Shown here: piece by piece, positions 5,638 through 10,402 of the stretch | How the letters are laid out: the number at the start of each line of letters is the position of its first letter | How positions within the stretch are numbered: the first letter of the stretch is position 1 | DNA from: NS-12 sp045403215 | Lineage (GTDB): Bacteria; Nitrospirota; Nitrospiria; Nitrospirales; NS-4 | Reading direction: 5' to 3' | DNA length: 12,972 bases | Assembly: GCA_045403215.1 (NCBI GenBank) | Contig: JAXIOW010000048.1 | Span: 1-12,972, forward strand | Translations under genes and position numbers: made by a program | The notes under the pieces: model-generated | The model's database searches: none | What the model saw: only the letters and a program-made list of their open reading frames with translations | Told to the model about the DNA's origin: nothing

Positions 5638-8031
5638 ATGGAGGCTACTGGACACGCAAGCGCGCCTGAGGTTGAATCTGGAGTGAAGGGAGAAGCGACC
5701 CTTCGCATCTCGCCGAACGCGTTGCGTGTTCTCACGAAGCGGTACCTGGCGAAGGACGAGAACGGCAAAGTGATCGAAACGCCGGAAGGGATGTTTCGCC
5801 GGGTCGCGCACAACCTGGCGCAGGCGGATGCCCGCTTCGACGCGCCACCGGAGGAAGTGCGGTTGACCGAGGAAGAGTTCTACGCCGTGACGGCCCGCCT
5901 GGACTTTCTGCCGAACTCTCCGACCCTGATGAACGCCGGCCGGCCCCTGCAACAACTGGCCGCCTGTTTCGTCCTGCCGGTCGAGGATTCGATCACGGGG
6001 ATCTACGATACGTTGAAACACCAGGCGCTCATCCACCAGACCGGGGGGGGCACGGGGTTTTCGTTCTCCCGGTTGCGGCCCAAAGACGACGTGGTGCGGA
6101 GCACCGGGGGCGTGGCGTCCGGCCCGGTGTCGTTCATGAAGGTGTACAACCAGTCCACCGAGCACATCAAGCAAGGCGGCACCCGGCGGGGCGCCAACAT
6201 GGGCATCCTGCGGGTGGACCATCCCGACATTCTGGAGTTCATCACCTGCAAGACCGACGCCAAGGAGATCACCAACTTCAACATCAGCGTCGCGGTCACG
6301 GATGCGTTCATGAAGGCGGCCCTGAACGGCGAGATATACGACCTCGTGAACCCGCGATCCGGGAAAGTCGTCAGGCAGCTCAACGCGCGCGAGGTGCTGC
6401 ACAAAATTGCGGAGTGCGCCTGGCGGAACGGCGAGCCGGGGCTCTTCTTCATCGATCAGGCCAACCGGACGAATCCCACGCCGCACTACGCGATGATCGA
6501 GGCCACCAACCCGTGCGGCGAGCAGCCGCTGCTGCCCTACGAGTCGTGCAACCTCGGGAGCATCAACCTGGAGAACCATCTCACCCGCACCGAGGACGGC
6601 CGGTACGAGATCGACTGGGCGCACCTGGAGCGGTCCATCCGGACCTCCGTGCATTTCCTGGACAACGTCATCGACATGAACAAGTACCCGATCCCCGAGA
6701 TCGAGAAATGCACCAAAGACAACCGGAAGATCGGCCTGGGCGTGATGGGGTTCGCCCGCATGCTCTTCAAGCTGGGCGTCCGGTACGACTCAGAGGCCGG
6801 CGTCCAGATGGGCGAGCAAGTCATGAAATTCATCTCCGAGATCGGCTACGACGAGTCCCGGCTTAGGGCCGAGAAGCGCGGTGTGTACCCCTCCTGGAAG
6901 GGCTCCCTCCACGAGGCGCGCGACCAGCGGGTGCGGAATTCCTACGTGACCACCGTGGCCCCGACCGGCACGATCAGCATGATCGCGGACACGTCGGGCG
7001 GCTGCGAGCCGGAGTTTAGTCTCATCTGGTTCAAGAACGTCATGGACGGCGAGCACCTGCCGTACGTCCTCGACCTCTTCATCGAGACGGCCAAACAGGA
7101 AGGGTTCTGGCAAGAGAGGCTGCTGGACAAGATCCTGGCCAATCACGGCTCGGCCCGGGGCATCCCGGAGATCCCCGAGCGGTGGCAGAATGTCTTCGCC
7201 ACGGCCCACGACATCGCGCCGGAGTGGCACGTCCGCATGCAGGCGGCCTTCCAGAAGCACACGGACAGCGGGGTCTCCAAGACCATCAACATGCCGGACA
7301 CTGCCACGGCGGACGACGTGATGGCCGCCTACCTGATGGCGTACGAGCTCGACTGTAAGGGCATCACGGTGTACCGCGACGGGAGCCGTGAGGAACAAGT
7401 GATGAATGTCGGCGTCTCAACGAAGGAAAAGGCCGCGCCCATGACCGGTGCGGCCACACCGGCTGGCGGCAATGGCCACGCGCCGTCGGAGGTGAGCTCC
7501 TCCCAGACGACCGCCGACAAGGCCTGGGAGCAACTTGGAGCAACTCCTGCGCAGAAGCCGCAGCCAGCCAAGCTGGAGCGGCCGACCCGGGTGCAAGGGG
7601 AGACGATCGCGATCAATACCAGCTACGGGAAGATGTACCTGACCATCAATTCCTTGAACAGGCAGCCGTTCGAGACGTTCGCGACCGTGGCCAAGGCCGG
7701 CGGGATGATCCAGGCCGATCTGGAGTGCGCGTGCCGGCTCATCAGTCTCGCGCTCCGCTACCGGATTCCGATGCACGAGATCACGCGGCAGTTGATCGGC
7801 ATTCAGGACGGCAACCCCTACGGCGTCGGGGCGAATCGGGTCCTCTCGCTCTGGGACGCCATCGCCAAGGCGCTGGCGAGCTATCATCCGCCGGAGCAGT
7901 GTCAGGAATCCACCGTGGGGGCGATGGCGGCTCGCCCGGAAGGCTTGCCCTGCCCGGACTGCAAGAGTCCGCTGGTGCACACAGAGAATTGCGAGAAGTG
8001 TTACGGCTGCGGCTACTCGCGCTGCTGGTAA
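5638..8031 (+). CDS. nrdJ: Adenosylcobalamin-dependent (class II) ribonucleoside-diphosphate reductase
   Basis: This 797-aa enzyme reduces ribonucleotides to deoxyribonucleotides with a B12-derived radical and needs no oxygen. The start is ATG 5638, with AGGAGG seven bases upstream. The ten-stranded barrel carries PNSPTLMNAG (92-101), the redox cysteine C110, NPCGEQPLLPYESCNLGS (291-308) with thiyl C293, N291, E295 and redox partner C304, and APTGTISMIADTSGG at about 445. The 11-residue C293-C304 spacing matches the T. maritima class II enzyme. A low-complexity Ala/Pro/Ser/Thr linker (about 590-645) leads to a TSCPD domain (about 648-745). The tail has a CPDC, CEKC, CG and C796 cluster that may bind zinc and pass electrons to the active site. 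Only about 50 bases separate it from the preceding terminator, including a small GGGGC/GCCCC hairpin (5588-5601). No cobalamin riboswitch or NrdR box is seen. Confidence 0.97.
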   Translation: MEATGHASAPEVESGVKGEATLRISPNALRVLTKRYLAKDENGKVIETPEGMFRRVAHNLAQADARFDAPPEEVRLTEEEFYAVTARLDFLPNSPTLMNAGRPLQQLAACFVLPVEDSITGIYDTLKHQALIHQTGGGTGFSFSRLRPKDDVVRSTGGVASGPVSFMKVYNQSTEHIKQGGTRRGANMGILRVDHPDILEFITCKTDAKEITNFNISVAVTDAFMKAALNGEIYDLVNPRSGKVVRQLNAREVLHKIAECAWRNGEPGLFFIDQANRTNPTPHYAMIEATNPCGEQPLLPYESCNLGSINLENHLTRTEDGRYEIDWAHLERSIRTSVHFLDNVIDMNKYPIPEIEKCTKDNRKIGLGVMGFARMLFKLGVRYDSEAGVQMGEQVMKFISEIGYDESRLRAEKRGVYPSWKGSLHEARDQRVRNSYVTTVAPTGTISMIADTSGGCEPEFSLIWFKNVMDGEHLPYVLDLFIETAKQEGFWQERLLDKILANHGSARGIPEIPERWQNVFATAHDIAPEWHVRMQAAFQKHTDSGVSKTINMPDTATADDVMAAYLMAYELDCKGITVYRDGSREEQVMNVGVSTKEKAAPMTGAATPAGGNGHAPSEVSSSQTTADKAWEQLGATPAQKPQPAKLERPTRVQGETIAINTSYGKMYLTINSLNRQPFETFATVAKAGGMIQADLECACRLISLALRYRIPMHEITRQLIGIQDGNPYGVGANRVLSLWDAIAKALASYHPPEQCQESTVGAMAARPEGLPCPDCKSPLVHTENCEKCYGCGYSRCW

Positions 8032-8065
8032 CGGCCAAGGGATCTTCAAGTGAAAGGAGGAAGAG

Positions 8066-8407
8066 ATGTCGGGGCCCTATAACCTGAAGTACATCCACCT
8101 CTTCGTGACGGAGAGTTCGCCCGGCGCGTATATCCTGTCGCGGAACGGGCGGATGGCCGATCGTGTGGGCCGTGCCGATCGCAACCTCGCGGACGATCTC
8201 CATCGGGAGGCCGCCGAAGGGAAGTACCGGTATTTCTGGTTCGAGTACACACCGAGCGCGGCCGAGGGGCACGGCCTGGAGTGTACCTGGTACCACCGGT
8301 ACCACCCGACGGACAACCCGGAGCACCCGAATGCTCCGATGGGCGCGGAAGGCGCCTGTCCGGTGAAGGGGTGCCAGGTCACGGCGATGGCGCAGACCCG
8401 CGGCTGA
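8066..8407 (+). CDS. Small GIY-YIG-like protein downstream of nrdJ (113 aa)
   Basis: ATG 8066 has an excellent ribosome-binding site (AAAGGAGG, five bases upstream), 34 bases after nrdJ, so the two are probably cotranscribed. The protein looks like a compact GIY-YIG domain: GAYILSR (20-26) for GIY, DRVGRAD (32-38) for YIG, strand KYRYFWFEYTPS (53-64), then ECTWYHRYHPTDN (72-84). There, E72, P81 and N84 have exactly the E+9 Pro, +12 Asn spacing of the UvrC catalytic helix. EHP (86-88) and a terminal CPVKGC (98-103) resemble small GIY-YIG-like proteins ending in an HPxxP/CP segment. YIG is degenerate (RVG), so nuclease activity is uncertain. I do not know a role; the link to nucleotide reduction is only positional. 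Confidence 0.7.
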   Translation: MSGPYNLKYIHLFVTESSPGAYILSRNGRMADRVGRADRNLADDLHREAAEGKYRYFWFEYTPSAAEGHGLECTWYHRYHPTDNPEHPNAPMGAEGACPVKGCQVTAMAQTRG

Positions 8408-8448
8408 TAGCTGCAGTTCGGCTCTCGATACGAGCGCAAGCGAAACCA

Positions 8449-8478
8449 TTGCTCTTCCTCGTACCTCTGTGCTAGGTT
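8449..8478 (+). promoter_or_regulatory. Weak promoter candidate for rpsU
   Basis: TTGCTC (8449-8454) is followed after 18 bases by TAGGTT (8473-8478). That box has a TGn extension (TGCTAGGTT), which can compensate for a weak -10. It lies in the 112-base gap before rpsU. No other better pair was found there. Confidence 0.3.
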
Positions 8479-8519
8479 GTGTTCCGCTTCATCAAGGAGG
8501 GAGGGCACGGGATCGCTGG

Positions 8520-8714
8520 ATGGAAATCAAGGTCTTCAACAACAACGTCGAAAAAGCCCTGAAGATCGCCAAGAAAAAGCTGGCTGGCGAAGGGTTGTTC
8601 CGGGAGCTCAAGCGCCGCCGGTTCTACGAAAAGCCGAGCCTGAAGAGAAAGAACAAGGAGCGTGAAGCCCAGCGCCGGCGCCAGAAGTGGCTGGCCAAGC
8701 ACAAATCCGAGTAA
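8520..8714 (+). CDS. rpsU: 30S ribosomal protein S21
   Basis: This 64-residue, very basic protein is bS21, which binds the small subunit near the anti-Shine-Dalgarno end of 16S rRNA and helps initiation. It has the family pattern: an MEIKVFNNNVEKAL start, the helix IAKKKLAGEGLFRELKRRRFYEKPS (16-40), and a basic C-terminal helix KRKNKEREAQRRRQKW (42-57). The length is within the usual 55-70. The ATG at 8520 matches the family start; the frame is open upstream to GTG 8469 but those residues are not S21-like. The purine-rich AAGGAGGGAGGG (8494-8505) ends 14 bases before the ATG, a long spacing. Confidence 0.95.
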   Translation: MEIKVFNNNVEKALKIAKKKLAGEGLFRELKRRRFYEKPSLKRKNKEREAQRRRQKWLAKHKSE

Positions 8715-8767
8715 ACGTCCCTCCCGAATCTGAACGCTCTCTCACCGCGTCTCGCCGCTCACCCGTT

Positions 8768-9427
8768 GTGAAGGACCACAACATCGACGCCTGCATCCGG
8801 ATACTCAAGCGCGAGATCCGTCGCTGGCAGGAACCGGTTGTGGGCGTCGTCGCCAAGGCGTCGCGTCGCGATCCCTTTCCAATCCTGCTGTCCACCGTCC
8901 TGAGCCTCCGAACCAAAGACCAAACGACGGCCGAGGCGGCGGTCCGACTGTTCCGGCTCGCCACAACTCCGGACGCCATGCTGGCGGTTCCGCGCCGGAC
9001 GATCGAGCGGGCCATCTATCCCGTCGGGTTCTATCGGACCAAGGCGCGGCACATTCACGACATCTGCCGCGCCCTCCTGCGGCGCTTCGGGGGGCGGGTC
9101 CCCGATACCATCGAGGAGTTGCTGACGCTGAAAGGGGTGGGCCGCAAGACCGCCAATCTGGTGGTGACCCTCGGGTTTCGGAAACCGGGGATCTGCGTGG
9201 ACGTCCATGTCCATCGCATCAGCAACCGCTGGGGCTACATCCGGACGAAGACTCCCGAGCAGAGCGAGCAGGTGCTGCGGCGCAAGCTGCCGCGCCGCTA
9301 CTGGATGATCTACAACGATCTGCTGGTGCCTTTCGGCCAGAACCTCTGCACGCCGGTCTCGCCGCGGTGCAGCCAATGCAAGCTGGCGCGCTACTGCGAG
9401 CGGGTGGGCGTGACGAAGTCAAGGTAA
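8768..9427 (+). CDS. nth: Endonuclease III (DNA glycosylase/AP lyase)
   Basis: This 219-aa base-excision repair enzyme removes oxidised pyrimidines and nicks the strand. The helix-hairpin-helix LKGVGRKTANLVV (121-133) contains catalytic K127. D145 in CVDVHVHR (143-150) is the catalytic aspartate. The 4Fe-4S loop has the exact C-X6-C-X2-C-X5-C spacing (C194, C201, C204, C210). The usual LSAQxTD substrate-loop signature is LSLRTKD here (45-51), so Gln is replaced by Arg. The start is uncertain: GTG 8768 gives a normal length and begins just before the first helix, but has no clear ribosome-binding site. GTG 8687 would add 27 non-conserved residues and overlap rpsU. The gene ends 92 bases from a convergent dsrE-like gene. 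Confidence 0.93.
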   Translation: MKDHNIDACIRILKREIRRWQEPVVGVVAKASRRDPFPILLSTVLSLRTKDQTTAEAAVRLFRLATTPDAMLAVPRRTIERAIYPVGFYRTKARHIHDICRALLRRFGGRVPDTIEELLTLKGVGRKTANLVVTLGFRKPGICVDVHVHRISNRWGYIRTKTPEQSEQVLRRKLPRRYWMIYNDLLVPFGQNLCTPVSPRCSQCKLARYCERVGVTKSR

Positions 9428-9432
9428 GAAGA

Positions 9433-9515
9433 CGTTAATCGTTAAACGTTATACGTGGTGAACGGGAAGAGGGAATGGGATAGGCCGTTTAACGTATATC
9501 GAATATCGTTTAACG
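9433..9515. repeat. Cluster of CGTTWAACG repeats in both orientations
   Basis: The gap between convergent nth and the dsrE-like gene carries CGTTAAACG (9440-9448), CGTTATACG (9447-9455) and CGTTTAACG (9486-9494 and 9507-9515), plus a partial CGTTAAT (9433-9439). The stretch 9440-9455 and the reverse complement of 9500-9515 agree at 14 of 16 positions, so the region can fold into a long AT/GC-mixed hairpin. It may act as a bidirectional terminator or belong to a dispersed repeat family. It does not look like a classic GC stem plus T-run. Confidence 0.7.
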
Positions 9516-9519
9516 TTCC

Positions 9520-9957
9520 TCAGATGAACAGGGTGGTCTCGGCGTCGGCGGCCAGGTTCAGGATGAGCGGAAGCCCCAGGACGTCATCCACCTTGGGAGC
9601 CAGGTCCTCGTACTTCACGCCCATGTATTCCAGGCCGGCGCTGCAGGCGATGATCTTGAAGCTCCCCACCTGCTTGGCTTCCGCGAACATCTCGGTGATC
9701 TTCGGCACCTTCTTCTCGATCATCGCGCGGGCCACTTCCTCGGCGTGGTCTTCATAGGCCGGCGAAAAATCGATCTTGTCCAGCTCGCCCATCGCCAGCT
9801 TCTTGATCGCCCAGAACATGAGGAACACATAGACCTCCTTGCCCATCGCCGCGGCCGTCATGCCGATCGTGGCTGCCTGGTAGAGCTTGTCGTAGGTGCC
9901 GCCGTGCGCGAAGATGACGAACTTGGGTTTCTTCACCGGAGGGCTCGGGTCGGTCAA
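9520..9957 (-). CDS. DsrE-family protein, second copy (145 aa)
   Basis: The protein has the DsrE/DsrE2 layout. First strand PKFVIFAHGGTYDK (11-24) leads to helix LYQAATIGMTAAAMG (25-39), then VYVFLMFWAIKKL (42-54). A conserved block FKIIACSAGLEYMGV (100-114) contains its only cysteine, C105, and the C-terminus is TTLFI. The fold order and the final LFI match the DsrE2 protein at 4085-4618, so they are distant paralogues; this one lacks the longer middle region. It is probably a cytoplasmic sulfur carrier or oligomeric partner. The start is a TTG at 9957 that overlaps the upstream stop by four bases (TTGA), implying translational coupling; GTG at 9936 is an alternative. It lacks a Shine-Dalgarno. 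No tusA gene accompanies it. Confidence 0.85.
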   Translation of the reverse strand: MTDPSPPVKKPKFVIFAHGGTYDKLYQAATIGMTAAAMGKEVYVFLMFWAIKKLAMGELDKIDFSPAYEDHAEEVARAMIEKKVPKITEMFAEAKQVGSFKIIACSAGLEYMGVKYEDLAPKVDDVLGLPLILNLAADAETTLFI

Positions 9958-10322
9958 GGCTTGAGGGTGGATTTCACGCCGCTGATCCAGTCGTTGATGA
10001 TGCGGTCCACCTCGGTGTTCGACATCGGGCGCTCGACGATTTCGGCTTGGTTGTTGATCTCTTTCCCGTTATCGGTTTCGGTCCGGATGATCATAGTCCG
10101 GTCCTGATCGACGTCGATGTGAATGAACCACTCCCGGTTGCCGAGCGTGATCGTGGCTTCCTTGCCGGTCGAGTGTTTCTTGATCTCGACTTGCGGCGAG
10201 GCGGCCGCCGGCCCTGCGGTCTGCGCCGCGCCCACGCCGGCGAAGGCCCATGCCATCGCGGCCGTCATCGCCAGAATGAGGAAGGCGCCTGCGGGTGCGT
10301 GCGTCCGTGCAGCGGGTGGCAT
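9954..10322 (-). CDS. Exported protein of unknown function (122 aa)
   Basis: I do not recognise this protein. ATG 10322 begins a clear signal peptide: basic n-region with R6 and H8, hydrophobic core about 12-30, probable cleavage near GAA (31-33). An Ala/Pro-rich spacer (34-43) and a compact polar domain (44-122) follow. The domain has strands such as KEATITLGNREWFIHIDV (54-71) and RTMIIRTET (75-83), a stretch EIVERPMSNTEVDRI (94-108), and a Trp-containing amphipathic helix near the end. There are no cysteines. The frame is open upstream to 10382, but those residues precede the -10 box. It is the first gene of a leftward pair and overlaps the DsrE-like gene by four bases, so an exported protein is coexpressed with a presumed cytoplasmic sulfur carrier. 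The logic of that pairing is unknown. Confidence 0.72.
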   Translation of the reverse strand: MPPAARTHAPAGAFLILAMTAAMAWAFAGVGAAQTAGPAAASPQVEIKKHSTGKEATITLGNREWFIHIDVDQDRTMIIRTETDNGKEINNQAEIVERPMSNTEVDRIINDWISGVKSTLKP

Positions 10323-10332
10323 CTTGTTCGGT

Positions 10333-10361
10333 ATTATACAGCCCTCGTGTGGGCCAGTAAA
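10333..10361 (-). promoter_or_regulatory. Promoter of the leftward exported-protein/dsrE pair
   Basis: On the minus strand, TTTACT (plus-strand 10356-10361, four of six) is followed after exactly 17 bases by a perfect TATAAT (10333-10338). Transcription should begin near 10326, only about four bases before the ATG at 10322. Confidence 0.65.
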
Positions 10362-10366
10362 CCAGC

Positions 10367-10395
10367 TTGTCCCCACCAACACGCGGTGCTACGAT
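10367..10395 (+). promoter_or_regulatory. Possible polA promoter giving a leaderless transcript
   Basis: TTGTCC (10367-10372) and TACGAT (10390-10395) are separated by 17 bases, each matching four of six consensus positions. The TANNNT box ends seven bases before ATG 10403, the geometry seen for leaderless bacterial genes. Neither polA start has a Shine-Dalgarno, which fits this reading. Confidence 0.35.
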
Positions 10396-10402
10396 GGGCC
10401 TG

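Noticed and set aside
5605..6654. A 349-codon open frame on the minus strand opposite nrdJ
   Set aside because: It is antisense to conserved ribonucleotide reductase motifs and shows the His/Arg/Val-rich bias typical of a shadow frame.
8687..8767. GTG 8687 as the nth start
   Set aside because: It would overlap rpsU by 28 bases and add 27 residues without endonuclease III character. It cannot be excluded, because the internal GTG also lacks a clear ribosome-binding site.
9433..9515. CRISPR array
   Set aside because: The repeats are 9-bp, occur in both orientations and lack equal-length spacers.
10323..10382. Longer form of the exported protein starting at 10382
   Set aside because: The extra 20 residues lie upstream of and across the perfect TATAAT box, and would put a non-signal sequence in front of a good signal peptide.
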